NCBI RefSeq assembly: GCF_000513195.1
Contig: NZ_CBVI010000104.1
Span: forward strand, 1 to 64,000
Direction of reading: 5' to 3'
From: Bacteroides timonensis
GTDB taxonomy: Bacteria > Bacteroidota > Bacteroidia > Bacteroidales > Bacteroidaceae
DNA: 64,000 nt
Shown one piece after another: positions 26,611-36,249 of this stretch. Both the position numbers and the translations under genes were made by a program. Under the pieces are notes generated by a model that searched no databases, was not told the origin of the DNA, and saw only the letters and a program-made list of their open reading frames with translations. Each line of letters begins with the position of its first letter. Position 1 is the stretch's first letter.

Positions 26611-28128
26611 TTATCCATTCTGCAGGACATCTTCTTTCTCCGGAGCAGTAGGCTCCGGCCTCCTTTCAGGGGCAAACGGGTCGAAATAATAAATATTTTT
26701 GGCATCCAACCAATGCAGGAAAAAGGGCAAGCGCCGCATAAAACGACTATAATCCTTACGCACAGCAGGCGTCCAAGCAGCTTCAGCAGCAGCTACAAGA
26801 CGCGGGAAGACCATAAAATCCAATCGTTTGACATCAGCGACACGTTCTGTCCAAAGTGAATACTGCATACCCATAATCTGGCTTTCGTACCCCTTAAACA
26901 GATGTTCTATCGAGCGAGGGAATGAGAAGACATCCTCTATCGGATTATATCCATCCCAGTAACGCCCAACATTGTGTGTGGAATACTGCACAAAGTCGCC
27001 ATACATCGGACGACGTGGAGTCATAATAACACGATATCCACTTTCGAGAGCTTTCAATAACTGATACCTACGATCATGACGCCACCACATCACTACTGCT
27101 TTATCCGGCGATACACCGGCATCCACAATTTCATCCCAACCGACCATTGTTTTACCTTTGGCAGCAATAATATCTGCCACACGGCGCACAAAATATTGCT
27201 CCAATCCGGTTTCGTTCATTAATTGTTTATCTTTGATGAACTGCTGTATCTGTGGATCTGTAAACCATTCCTGATTACCGAAATGTACTTCATCACCTCC
27301 AACATGAATATAAGGAGAAGGAAACAGAGTGATCAGTTCATCCAGCACATCACTTATGAAACGGAAAGTTTCTTCTTTGCAAGGGTGAAAAGTAAAATCT
27401 TTCCATCGTCCTTCACCCCCACCAGACAATTCCGGATAGGCACGACAAGCTGCAGTGGCATGTCCGGGCATATCGAATTCCGGCACAATCATTATGTGTC
27501 GTGCAGCCGCATAGGCAACAATATCTTTAATATCCTCCTGCGTATAAAAAGCAGCAGGTGCCGACGGATCATGATAATTCCCTTTGGATCCAACCTTTGT
27601 CAACAAAGGATATTTCTTTATTTCAATACGCCATCCCGGTTCATCCGTCAGATGCCAATGAAAAACATTCAGGCGAAGAGAAGCCATTATATCAAGTAAC
27701 TGCTTGACTTTCTCCTTACCAAAGAAATGACGGCTCTCGTCGAGCATAAAACCCCGCCACGAATAACGGGGAGCATCATTGATTACACAAGCGCTCGTAG
27801 TGCCTTTCCCGGAACGCAAGAGTTGCTTCAAGGTTTCTTCTCCCCGAAATACTCCGGTTACAGTAGCTGATTGAATAAAAACAGAATCGGGAGTTATCTC
27901 CAAACAATAAGCCTCACCAGCCCCCGTAGTACAATCCGGTGTAATACGCTGTACTACTCGTGACGGAAGCACATTATTTGTCTCAAGTGCCTTATTTTCG
28001 GCAATAGACAGTACGAACTCTCCTTTTGCCGGGCGATATTGTGCCGGTTCAGGAATCACATTTTGTGCAGAAATAAAGACTGGCAGAAAAAGACTCGCTG
28101 CCAATAGGCTAATTTTAGTTGTCATCAT
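26611..28128 (-). CDS. Beta-N-acetylhexosaminidase, GH20
   Basis: 505 residues with a signal peptide (LLAASLFLPVFISAQ). An N-terminal GH20b-type domain to about residue 120 is followed by the catalytic TIM barrel starting at YSWRGFMLDESRHFFGKE. The catalytic pair is D279-E280 in HVGGDEVHFGN, with WHLTDEPGWR and MVGWDEI also present. It removes terminal beta-linked GlcNAc or GalNAc from host or dietary glycans, probably in the periplasm. It is shorter than many Bacteroides GH20 enzymes because it lacks C-terminal accessory domains. Followed at 84 bases by an SGNH hydrolase upstream in the same orientation. Confidence 0.92.
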   Translation of the reverse strand: MMTTKISLLAASLFLPVFISAQNVIPEPAQYRPAKGEFVLSIAENKALETNNVLPSRVVQRITPDCTTGAGEAYCLEITPDSVFIQSATVTGVFRGEETLKQLLRSGKGTTSACVINDAPRYSWRGFMLDESRHFFGKEKVKQLLDIMASLRLNVFHWHLTDEPGWRIEIKKYPLLTKVGSKGNYHDPSAPAAFYTQEDIKDIVAYAAARHIMIVPEFDMPGHATAACRAYPELSGGGEGRWKDFTFHPCKEETFRFISDVLDELITLFPSPYIHVGGDEVHFGNQEWFTDPQIQQFIKDKQLMNETGLEQYFVRRVADIIAAKGKTMVGWDEIVDAGVSPDKAVVMWWRHDRRYQLLKALESGYRVIMTPRRPMYGDFVQYSTHNVGRYWDGYNPIEDVFSFPRSIEHLFKGYESQIMGMQYSLWTERVADVKRLDFMVFPRLVAAAEAAWTPAVRKDYSRFMRRLPFFLHWLDAKNIYYFDPFAPERRPEPTAPEKEDVLQNG

Positions 28129-28212
28129 TGATATATCTTAAAACAATTTCCCCACATCGAAAGATCACGAAGTGGCAGAATATGATTTCATAGAATAATA
28201 AAATAGAAAAAG

Positions 28213-29277
28213 TTACCGGATATGTTTTTTAATTAACGGATATAATACTTCCGCATAGCGCATAAAGCCCAGATCTGTAAAATGGATACCATCAACAGTA
28301 GCCTCACCATCGTGCCCGATAATGTCCTTTGAAGAAAGAAGATAGATATTCTTCTCACCCTTTTTCTTCATTGACTGGAAAATAGCCGCAATCGTTTCAT
28401 TTTTAGCATTCACTTCCCTTGCAATCTTTTTATCAAAACGGGAATGAGTGAAAATAGGATCTTCTACAAAAAGGATAGGAGTATCGGGATGTTTGCTGCG
28501 AACGATAGAGTAGAATTTCTCCGCCCGTTCTTTCATCTGTTCTACTGTGGCATTAGGAAGGAAATCAAGCACGAACATGGAAGCATCAACCGTAGCTATA
28601 AGTTCCGCAATCTCCAGATCGAGCAAAGCATTACCGCTAAATCCTAAATTGATACATTCGCGATTGAGCCAACGTTCCAGAATATTTGTATGGGCCATTC
28701 CGGGACGGGAAGCACAACCACCCTGTAAAATACTGGTTCCATAGAAAACAACGGGCTTTTCACGTACCGGTAAGCCGACTGCAGGTTGATCAAGCGTCGA
28801 AAGGCTATCCACACCAATTGCCAATGAAGTGACCCCGTCATACAAAGAAAGATATAAAAGATATTCCCGTTCTTCAGGATCCATATTCTTCACGATAGTA
28901 GCCTCATTTACCTTTCCCTGAGGACGCCCGCTACCGGCAAAAACCCACTTACCATCTTGCAGGCAATAAAGATCCAGACCCTTGATTCCGGTAGGAGTCA
29001 TGTGGTTCATGCTTCTGTTATCCCTCACTTCCCACTTTGCCCCAATGCATGTAGAGTTGGAACGGAAGCGCAAAGCAAGTCCGGCACTATTGCGTCCTAA
29101 ATCCCAAAGCGGTTTGCGGGAAACTGATTCCAAAGAAGCCGGAAGGCGTTCGTAACGGGTAAGAGTAGCATCCGTTGCCTTGCCCAACAAGGGGAAAACG
29201 GAAGCATCGCGATAAAGAAGTTGGGCCTGAGTGGATGCAGCCAGCAACAATCCCAAAATAAAAACTCTGATTCTCAT
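28213..29277 (-). CDS. SGNH/GDSL-like hydrolase, secreted
   Basis: 354 residues with a signal peptide (VFILGLLLAASTQAQ). The N-terminal half is a beta-sandwich of the SGNH_hydro_N type. The catalytic half has PVVFYGTSILQGG (the GDS-like serine block, here GTS), INLGFSGNALLD, FVLDFLPN (in place of the usual GxND block) and DGIHFTDLGFM with the Asp-His pair. Such enzymes de-O-acetylate glycans or hydrolyse esters. It lies directly upstream of the GH20 gene and may prepare acetylated substrates for it. Confidence 0.85.
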   Translation of the reverse strand: MRIRVFILGLLLAASTQAQLLYRDASVFPLLGKATDATLTRYERLPASLESVSRKPLWDLGRNSAGLALRFRSNSTCIGAKWEVRDNRSMNHMTPTGIKGLDLYCLQDGKWVFAGSGRPQGKVNEATIVKNMDPEEREYLLYLSLYDGVTSLAIGVDSLSTLDQPAVGLPVREKPVVFYGTSILQGGCASRPGMAHTNILERWLNRECINLGFSGNALLDLEIAELIATVDASMFVLDFLPNATVEQMKERAEKFYSIVRSKHPDTPILFVEDPIFTHSRFDKKIAREVNAKNETIAAIFQSMKKKGEKNIYLLSSKDIIGHDGEATVDGIHFTDLGFMRYAEVLYPLIKKHIR

Positions 29278-29419
29278 GATTAGTAGATATTAAGATGATT
29301 CAAAGGTACACTGAAAAACTGCATTTATAAACAGTTTTACATCAATTAACAGGTAATAGACCTCCTATTATGGTTCCACAGCTCTTTTGAATGCATTCAC
29401 ACTTATTAACCGTCTGAAG

Positions 29420-29450
29420 TTTGCTTTATTACGAAATATTCGTAGTTTTG
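29420..29450 (+). promoter_or_regulatory. Promoter of the BlaI-M56 cluster with an overlapping palindromic operator
   Basis: TTTG (29420-29423) and TAGTTTTG (29443-29450) are separated by 19 bp, a near-ideal Bacteroides promoter. Between and overlapping them is TACGAA-ATA-TTCGTA (29430-29444), a 6-3-6 inverted repeat. Its place at the -7 element, right upstream of a BlaI-family repressor gene, makes it the likely autoregulatory operator (BlaI/MecI sites in other bacteria are also TAC/GTA-centred). Confidence 0.72.
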
Positions 29451-29479
29451 TATCGAATTCATTTTAATACTTTATTTCC

Positions 29480-29836
29480 ATGGAAAAGTTAACTATACAA
29501 GAAGAAGAAGCAATGATTTACATTTGGGAACTGGGCAGTTGCTTCGTAAAAGACATTGTTGCCAAATATCCCCAACCGGCACCTCCCTACACTACCGTGG
29601 CTTCCATCATTAAAAACCTAGAACGCAAACAGTATGTTACAGCCGCTCGCGTAGGGAATACATACCAGTACACACCTGCCATTCGTGAAAGCGAATACAA
29701 GCGTACCTTTATGAGCGGCTTCGTGCGTAACTACTTTGAAAATTCTTATAAGGAAATGGTTTCTTTCTTTGCCAAAGAGCAAAAGATTTCAACTAAAGAC
29801 CTGAAAGATATAATCGATATGATTGAAAAAAGATAA
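29480..29836 (+). CDS. BlaI/MecI/CopY-family transcriptional repressor
   Basis: 118 residues. A winged helix (LTIQEEEAMIYIWELGSC, then YTTVASIIKNLERKQYV) is followed by a C-terminal dimerisation helix pair that is the cleavage region in BlaI. It should repress its own operon through the palindrome at 29430-29444 and be relieved when the M56 protease two genes downstream is activated. There is no beta-lactamase here, so the inducing signal is probably not a beta-lactam. Confidence 0.9.
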   Translation: MEKLTIQEEEAMIYIWELGSCFVKDIVAKYPQPAPPYTTVASIIKNLERKQYVTAARVGNTYQYTPAIRESEYKRTFMSGFVRNYFENSYKEMVSFFAKEQKISTKDLKDIIDMIEKR

Positions 29837-29853
29837 ACATAAAAAAGAATCGC

Positions 29854-30930
29854 ATGAAATACTATTTTTCTTTATTAGCTTGTCTGGTAAGTTTCATTAC
29901 TCACGCACAGACTACTTACTCCTATAAAGTAGAAGGAGAATTAGCAGATAATTCGTTTAATGGAAAAATATTATACATCATGCGATATGATGATAATCGC
30001 TATATTGATAGTACCCGAGTTGAAAATCAGAAGTTTGCATTTGAGGGACAAACTACAACTCCCTCGTTTTGTAGAATTGATGCAGGACGCAATTATGCCA
30101 ACTTCATTTTGGATGAAGGAACTATAAAAGTCAATCTATATACTCATGTCCCTACGGGTACAAAACTAAATGAAGCTTTCAATAAGACGATAGCTACAGT
30201 TGACAGTATCCGGAAAAAAGGATTCGCACATCTGGCAGAAATAAAAAAAGAGAAGCCGAATGTAGAAGACTGGCAACCGGTATGGACAGAATACTATGAG
30301 CAGAAAATCCGCCCAACACTCCTTGGATATCTGAAACAACAAATTATATCCAACAAGGATAATGGTGTAGGAGAATATGCCTTCAGAGATTATAGTATGG
30401 CATGTAGTACCGATGAAATGGATGCTCTTCAGACAGAAATAGGCAATTGGCTGAATTCTTTAAAAACAGTACAGGCTATAAAAGCACGTTTCGAAGCACT
30501 AAAGAGAACCGCAGTAGGCAAACCGTTTGTCGATATAGCCGGTGAAAACACAGAAGGTAAAGAAACACGGTTGTCGGATTTTGTAGGCAAAGGTAACTAT
30601 GTTCTTGTTGACATGTGGGCAAGCTGGTGTGCTCCATGCCGGGAAGAAATACCCAATTTAGCAGAAATTTACAATACATATAAAGACAAAGGCCTGGTTA
30701 TATTAGGTATTGCAACCTGGGATAAAAAAGACAGAATCATTAAAGCGATAGGAGATCTGAATATGACATGGCCACAGCTATTGGACACCCAACAAAAAGT
30801 AATGGAACTTTATGGTGTCAATGGTATCCCACATATTATTTTATTTGCCCCGGATGGCACTATTGTTGCCCGCAATCTCAGGGGAGATGGAATGAAACAG
30901 AAGGTGGCTGAGATTATGAAAGGCGAATAA
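29854..30930 (+). CDS. TlpA-like thiol-disulfide oxidoreductase with DUF4369-type N-terminal domain
   Basis: 358 residues with a signal peptide (YFSLLACLVSFITHAQ). A beta-rich N-terminal domain (about residues 22-120) of the DUF4369 type is followed by a helical linker and a thioredoxin fold with the redox pair C259/C262 in WASWCAPC. Such periplasmic proteins reduce or isomerise disulfides. It sits 17 bases after blaI and 17 bases before the M56 gene, so it belongs to the same operon. Confidence 0.9.
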   Translation: MKYYFSLLACLVSFITHAQTTYSYKVEGELADNSFNGKILYIMRYDDNRYIDSTRVENQKFAFEGQTTTPSFCRIDAGRNYANFILDEGTIKVNLYTHVPTGTKLNEAFNKTIATVDSIRKKGFAHLAEIKKEKPNVEDWQPVWTEYYEQKIRPTLLGYLKQQIISNKDNGVGEYAFRDYSMACSTDEMDALQTEIGNWLNSLKTVQAIKARFEALKRTAVGKPFVDIAGENTEGKETRLSDFVGKGNYVLVDMWASWCAPCREEIPNLAEIYNTYKDKGLVILGIATWDKKDRIIKAIGDLNMTWPQLLDTQQKVMELYGVNGIPHIILFAPDGTIVARNLRGDGMKQKVAEIMKGE

Positions 30931-30947
30931 TAATAAAATAGATCAAG

Positions 30948-32975
30948 ATGTTAGCTTATTTTCTAAAAATCAATGTAGCCATTGCGCTATTTTATGCGTT
31001 CTACCGGCTATTTTTCTATAAAGACACGTTTTTCACGTGGCGCAGGACCGCTTTGCTCTGTTTCTTTGCCATTTCCGCCGTTTATCCGCTACTGAATATA
31101 CAGACATGGATCACGGAACAGGAACCTATGGTAGCCATGGCAGATTTATACGCCGACATCGTTTTACCGGAATTTACAATAACACCGGAACAGGCAACTG
31201 CCGACTGGAAAAACCTCCTGCTCCAAACGGTCGGTTTTGCTTATTGGGGAATGGTAATTGTATTAGCAATCCGCTTCTTCATACAGTTGGCTGGCATTAT
31301 CCGGCTGGCTTTCCGTTGCCGGAAAGCAAAGATAGGAAATACGAATGTACATCTGCTCAGACAAGCAAGCGGACCTTTTTCCTTCTTCCACTGGATTTTT
31401 ATCCATCCGACTTCACATACAGAGGATGAACTAAGCGAAATATTAACCCACGAACAAACTCATGCTAACCAATGGCATTCCATTGATGTACTTGTCAGTG
31501 AGATTGTATGTACATTTTGCTGGTTCAATCCTTTTGCCTGGCTCATGAAACGGGAAATTCGCACCAATCTGGAATATCTGGCGGACAACCGTGTACTGGA
31601 AACTGGGCATGACTCTAAAGCCTATCAGTATCACCTGTTAGGATTATCACACCATAAGGCTGCAGCAACTATCTATAACAGTTTTAATGTATTACCTTTA
31701 AAAAAACGCATCAAAATGATGAACAAAAAGAGAACCCGAGAAATAGGGAGAACTAAATACCTTATGTTTCTCCCCTTGGCAGCCTTACTTATGATTATCA
31801 GCAATATCGAAGCCGTGGCCCGTACCACGAAAGAGATAGCAAAAGATGTCATAGAGGCTGTAGAAGAAAATCTGACGTCAGATGCAACGACGCCGGAGAT
31901 GGAAGTTGCTACTGAAACGGTCCCGCTGAAAACACCGGCACCGCAACAGGAAAAAGACAAGCTCGTGACTTACCAAGGAGTCGTAGTAGATAAAGACGGG
32001 AAAGCAGTGGAAGGCGCCGAGTTTTTTGTTGATGCCAGCTACAAACTCCCTAAAGACCAATCGTATCTCACAGGAAAAAATGGTAATTTCTCCTTCAAAG
32101 CATTTGAGAATGCCAAAATGGTGGTAATTTGGAAAAAAGATGGGAAAATGATGGGAGTACCCGTCACTGTCAACAAAGAGAATAATTCCAATATGAAGAT
32201 TGTCATGAACAGAGAATGGCAAAATCCACCAGCTGATGATCCTGATAATCCTGTATTTGAAGTAGTGGAACAAATGCCTGAATTTCCGGATGGTGGAATG
32301 TCCGGCTTGATGCAATTCTTATCGAAAAACATCAGATATCCGATAAATGCACAGAAGAGTGGTACGCAAGGACGCGTTACCGTACAATTTATTGTCAACG
32401 CAGACGGAAGCATCTCCAACATAGGGATTATCCGCGGAGCAGACCCGGAATTGGACGGTGAAGCGGTACGCGTTATCAGCACAATGCCCAATTGGAAACC
32501 TGGTATGCAAAAAGGAAAAGCTGTACGGGTGAAATATACAGTTCCTGTCATGTTCCGCTTATCGGATGATGGCCAAAAAGAGGAGTATAAGCCTATACCT
32601 AAAATTGATGAAACCGTTGTTGTTGGATATGCCCCCAAACAAGTCCCTGCAGAGGAAGACCCAGTTTTTGAAGTGGTTGAAAATATGCCTGAATTTCCCG
32701 GTGGTATGGGAGGTCTTATGCAATACCTGTCCAAGAATATCAAATACCCGGTAGAAGCACAAAAAGCAGGAACTCAAGGACGAGTGATGATACAGGTTAT
32801 CATTGATAAGAATGGTAATATTACCAACCCCAAAGTTATCCAGCCTGTAGATCCCTTATTGGATACAGAAGCGATTCGCGTCACCGCAAGTATGCCTAAA
32901 TGGAAGCCTGGTACACAAAGAGGAATGCCGGTCAATGTTAAATATACATTCCCTATCGTATTCAGATTGCAATAA
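30948..32975 (+). CDS. BlaR1-like M56 metalloprotease fused to two TonB C-terminal domains
   Basis: 675 residues. The N-terminal 290 are the M56 membrane protease, with zinc motif HEQTH at 168-172, EYLADNRVL near 209 giving the third ligand, and helices including one at 270-288. Then come an acidic linker, a carboxypeptidase-regulatory-like domain (about 342-410) and two homologous TonB C-terminal domains (about 430-515 and 590-675), each carrying a GTQGRV segment and an N-terminal EVVE-MPEFP motif. There is no penicillin-binding sensor domain as in BlaR1. The TonB domains may sense or contact outer-membrane TonB-dependent receptors. It probably cleaves the BlaI-type repressor. Confidence 0.9.
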   Translation: MLAYFLKINVAIALFYAFYRLFFYKDTFFTWRRTALLCFFAISAVYPLLNIQTWITEQEPMVAMADLYADIVLPEFTITPEQATADWKNLLLQTVGFAYWGMVIVLAIRFFIQLAGIIRLAFRCRKAKIGNTNVHLLRQASGPFSFFHWIFIHPTSHTEDELSEILTHEQTHANQWHSIDVLVSEIVCTFCWFNPFAWLMKREIRTNLEYLADNRVLETGHDSKAYQYHLLGLSHHKAAATIYNSFNVLPLKKRIKMMNKKRTREIGRTKYLMFLPLAALLMIISNIEAVARTTKEIAKDVIEAVEENLTSDATTPEMEVATETVPLKTPAPQQEKDKLVTYQGVVVDKDGKAVEGAEFFVDASYKLPKDQSYLTGKNGNFSFKAFENAKMVVIWKKDGKMMGVPVTVNKENNSNMKIVMNREWQNPPADDPDNPVFEVVEQMPEFPDGGMSGLMQFLSKNIRYPINAQKSGTQGRVTVQFIVNADGSISNIGIIRGADPELDGEAVRVISTMPNWKPGMQKGKAVRVKYTVPVMFRLSDDGQKEEYKPIPKIDETVVVGYAPKQVPAEEDPVFEVVENMPEFPGGMGGLMQYLSKNIKYPVEAQKAGTQGRVMIQVIIDKNGNITNPKVIQPVDPLLDTEAIRVTASMPKWKPGTQRGMPVNVKYTFPIVFRLQ

Positions 32976-33031
32976 AACAACCTCCTTTCTACATTAATTC
33001 TCTCTCACATAAAGATTATCTGTAATGTCCT

Positions 33032-33062
33032 ACTCCTGATTTTTAACAGCACAATCAGGAGT
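33032..33062 (+). terminator. Hairpin between the M56 gene and the next thioredoxin-like gene
   Basis: ACTCCTGATT (33032-33041) pairs with AATCAGGAGT (33053-33062): a perfect 10-bp stem with an 11-base loop. It is not followed by a T-run. It may terminate or attenuate transcription before 33094. Confidence 0.55.
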
Positions 33063-33093
33063 GGGATGCGGATAACCATTAACGATTCATGCC

Positions 33094-34293
33094 ATGAACA
33101 AACTAATTTACATATTTCCTCTCTTACTCATAATCAATACAATCCATGCGCAAGAAGGCAAAAAAGAATATCTACAAAAGGTACTCGCTAATCTTGAAAA
33201 AATAGAGTCAGCAAGCTATACAAGTTTTAATGAATCCTGGCAACCTGTTGATACAGTCCCGATATTTACTTATTCTGATTATACCAATGAATATAATAAT
33301 CCGAATGACAGTACTATTGGAGCTAGTTATGCATCTTTCAAAACGAAAGACATGGATAAAATGACCTTTTGCTATGACGGACACAAAAGAGTACTGGTGT
33401 ACGATAAGGACAAAGCAATCGTAGAAGATAACTTTACCGCCCGCCCGCTTCCTTTCAGGCCATTGACCGGGCCTTTTTATAACTACACAAAAAACATTAT
33501 AAAATATGCCCTGCAAACGAAAGATAATATAACCATTGATTTACAGGATAAAGATAACGATTACTTTTTCAGATTAGTTATTGAAGAAGAGACCCAAGTG
33601 GAGTTTTTCGGTAAAGCCCATCATATGCCGAAACCGCCATTTTACGTAGAACCGACTTCAATCTACGAGATATGGATACATAAGTCGGACAACTTACCTT
33701 ATAAAGCACGGAGAGAAATGTCGCATGATATATCAGTCAAGACTATCACATCCGTAGAATTTAATCAATTGTCCATTAATGATTTCAATGTATCTGATTA
33801 TTACCCCAAGGGGTATACTGTTGAGCCATACAGCTATGGCAACAAAGCAGCCACTTCAGCACCCGAACTTACAGGCAAGCAAGCTCCGGAATGGACTTTA
33901 AATGACTCCAATGGCAATCCGGTATCACTTGCCGACTTAAAAAGCAAAGTATTGCTAATCAACTTTACCGGAATAGGCTGCGGCGCCTGTCAGGCCGCTG
34001 TTCCTTTCCTGAAAGAATTGAAGGACAAATTCAACAATGAAGATTTTAATCTTATAGCAATTGAGGGATGGAGTCGGAAAGAACATGCCATTCAGGTTTA
34101 TGCAAATAATAAAAAACTCAATTACACAATTCTAAATGCAAATGATCAGGTAATCAAAGACTATCAAACAGGAAATGCCGCCCCTTTCTTTTTTATATTG
34201 GATAAACACCACATCATCAGAAAAGTCATCAGGGGTTATGGCAATGAAAAGACAAACAAGGAAATTATAGATGCTATAACAGAATTATTATAG
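33094..34293 (+). CDS. Periplasmic thioredoxin-like (redoxin) protein
   Basis: 399 residues with a signal peptide (LIYIFPLLLIINTIHAQ). An N-terminal beta-rich domain of about 250 residues has no recognised family. The thioredoxin fold begins at GKQAPEWTLNDSNGNPVSLA and carries the redox pair C296/C299 in GCGACQ. It differs from the upstream TlpA-like protein in both halves. It may be read through from the M56 operon or have its own promoter after the hairpin at 33032-33062. Role inferred as envelope disulfide chemistry linked to the signalling cluster. Confidence 0.85.
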   Translation: MNKLIYIFPLLLIINTIHAQEGKKEYLQKVLANLEKIESASYTSFNESWQPVDTVPIFTYSDYTNEYNNPNDSTIGASYASFKTKDMDKMTFCYDGHKRVLVYDKDKAIVEDNFTARPLPFRPLTGPFYNYTKNIIKYALQTKDNITIDLQDKDNDYFFRLVIEEETQVEFFGKAHHMPKPPFYVEPTSIYEIWIHKSDNLPYKARREMSHDISVKTITSVEFNQLSINDFNVSDYYPKGYTVEPYSYGNKAATSAPELTGKQAPEWTLNDSNGNPVSLADLKSKVLLINFTGIGCGACQAAVPFLKELKDKFNNEDFNLIAIEGWSRKEHAIQVYANNKKLNYTILNANDQVIKDYQTGNAAPFFFILDKHHIIRKVIRGYGNEKTNKEIIDAITELL

Positions 34294-34311
34294 AAATATA
34301 TCCAAATAAAA

Positions 34312-34350
34312 AAACAGTAGAATGAGTCGTCAATACTCAGTCTACTGTTT
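34312..34350. terminator. Bidirectional terminator between redoxin gene and mrp
   Basis: AAACAGTAGAATGAGT (34312-34327) pairs with 34335-34350 as a 16-bp stem with one mismatch and a 7-base loop. It is flanked by an A-run on the left and a T-rich stretch on the right, so it can stop transcripts from both convergent genes. Confidence 0.85.
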
Positions 34351-34376
34351 CTTATATAAATCGTAAAAGATACTTC

Positions 34377-35477
34377 TTATTTATGCATCTTCACTACTTC
34401 TGTCGGCGCCATCTCCACATTCCGCTTATCTACCTGGCGAACCACGCTTGCCGCTAATTGCAGGAAAGCGCGTCCGGTCACGGTATTCTCGTCAAGTGCT
34501 ACCGGAGTACCCTTATCTCCACTTTCGCAAATGCTTTGTACGATAGGAATTTGCCCCAACAAAGGCACATTCATTTCTTCCGCCAGATTCTTGGCACCTT
34601 CCTTTCCAAAAATATAGTATTTATTCTCCGGAAGTTCGGCAGGTGTAAACCAGGCCATATTCTCTACCAAACCGAGAATAGGCACATTCACCTTATCATT
34701 GATAAACATATTGATACCTTTGCGGGCATCTGCCAATGCCACAGCCTGCGGTGTGCTGACTACGATAGCTCCTGTCAGCGCCAATGTCTGAACCACTGTC
34801 AGGTGGATATCACTCGTTCCGGGAGGAAGGTCGATTAAGAAATAGTCAAGCTCTCCCCAATTCGCATCCCCTATCAGCTGTTTCAAGGCATTACTTGCCA
34901 TGCCGCCACGCCACAACGTAGCCTGATCAGGATCAACGAAAAAACCAATAGAAAGCAATTTGATACCATACTTCTCAACCGGTACAATCAAGTCACGGCC
35001 GTCTACGTGCTCAGCATAAGGACGCGCATCCTCCACCTGAAACATCTTCGGCATGGATGGCCCGAAAATATCGGCATCCAACAAACCAACCCTGTAACCC
35101 AACTTCGCCAAAGACACTGCAAGATTAGCAGCTACCGTTGATTTACCTACGCCACCCTTACCGGAAGAAACTCCGATAATATTTTTCACCTGAGACAACA
35201 GTTTGCCTGGTTCGGGACGTGCCGCCTGTTTGCTTTCCGTAGTAATGGCTATTTCTACCTCATCAGATACATACGTATGAATAGCCGCTTCCGCCGCCTT
35301 TATTACAGATTTCATGAAAGGATCGGTCGGTTTCTCAAATATCAGTGAGAAACTAACTTTCATCCCGTCAATACGTAAATTATCGGCAATCATTTCCGCC
35401 TCAACCAGATTCTTTCCGGTACCGGGATATCGCACTGTGGCCAGTGCATCTAAAATTAGTTTAGGATAAAGTGTCAT
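34377..35477 (-). CDS. mrp: Mrp/ApbC-family iron-sulfur cluster carrier ATPase
   Basis: 366-residue P-loop ATPase. Residues 1-90 are an FSCA/MIP18-like domain (LDALATVRYPGTGKNLVEA). The deviant Walker A is GVSSGKGGVGKSTVAANLAV, with DADIFGPSMP following. Homologues carry and deliver Fe-S clusters. The cysteine pair seen in E. coli Mrp after VENM is absent: this protein reads VENMAWFTPAELPENKYYIFG there. The longer frame from 35543 overlaps trmB, so MTLYPKLI at 35477 is the start, 10 bases after trmB. Confidence 0.9.
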   Translation of the reverse strand: MTLYPKLILDALATVRYPGTGKNLVEAEMIADNLRIDGMKVSFSLIFEKPTDPFMKSVIKAAEAAIHTYVSDEVEIAITTESKQAARPEPGKLLSQVKNIIGVSSGKGGVGKSTVAANLAVSLAKLGYRVGLLDADIFGPSMPKMFQVEDARPYAEHVDGRDLIVPVEKYGIKLLSIGFFVDPDQATLWRGGMASNALKQLIGDANWGELDYFLIDLPPGTSDIHLTVVQTLALTGAIVVSTPQAVALADARKGINMFINDKVNVPILGLVENMAWFTPAELPENKYYIFGKEGAKNLAEEMNVPLLGQIPIVQSICESGDKGTPVALDENTVTGRAFLQLAASVVRQVDKRNVEMAPTEVVKMHK

Positions 35478-35487
35478 TACTCTTTTT

Positions 35488-36246
35488 TTATTTTGAAGTT
35501 TGCAGCCCACTCCGCTTACTGCGGTTATAACTGCGATACTCATCTAACTCTATTTCCACATCGGGTTCGTGCAGTTCGCCTTCCTTCGGCAGATGGAACT
35601 TGATATACTTGATGTTCAATCCACGGTCCAACCATTGTTGCTCGTAATAGGTTTTGATGCTGAGAATTTCATCAGCCATGCCGGAGTGATACAGATCTTC
35701 TGTCAGCACATCCACGGGAAGATGATTTTCCTCGATCATGCAACGGGTATAAGTGAACATAAAGTTACTATCTGTCTTGAGATGAACAATACCATCCGGT
35801 TTTAGGAATTTACGATAACGTTCCATGAAATAAGTGGAAGTAAGGCGCTTGGTAGCTTTCTTCATTTGCGGATCGGAGAAAGTCAACCAGATTTCACTCA
35901 CTTCATTTTCTGAGAAAAAGCGGTCGATTATTTCAATGTTCGTACGCAAAAAGGCAACATTCTTCATGCTTGCCTGTAATGACTCGGTAGCACCGGACCA
36001 CATACGTGAACCTTTAATATCCACTCCGATAAAATTTTTATCAGGAAACAATCGTCCCAGCCCGACGGTATATTCACCACGTCCGCAACCTAATTCCAAA
36101 ACAATGGGACGGTCATTCCCGAAGAATGACTCGTTCCATTTTCCTTTCATCTCAAAGGGCACGTTATCTACTGCTGAATAAGGATATTCGAACACATGCG
36201 GATAACTTGCCATATCGGCAAACTTCGCTAACTTACCTTTACTCAT
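35488..36246 (-). CDS. trmB: tRNA (guanine-N7-)-methyltransferase
   Basis: 252 residues. It methylates G46 in the tRNA variable loop using SAM. SAM-binding LELGCGRGEYTVGLGR, then FIGVDIKG and the family signature LTFSDPQMKKA (usually PDPWPKK) are visible. It sits 3 bases after ilvE and 10 bases before mrp in a minus-strand operon. Confidence 0.92.
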   Translation of the reverse strand: MSKGKLAKFADMASYPHVFEYPYSAVDNVPFEMKGKWNESFFGNDRPIVLELGCGRGEYTVGLGRLFPDKNFIGVDIKGSRMWSGATESLQASMKNVAFLRTNIEIIDRFFSENEVSEIWLTFSDPQMKKATKRLTSTYFMERYRKFLKPDGIVHLKTDSNFMFTYTRCMIEENHLPVDVLTEDLYHSGMADEILSIKTYYEQQWLDRGLNIKYIKFHLPKEGELHEPDVEIELDEYRSYNRSKRSGLQTSK

Positions 36247-36249
36247 GCG

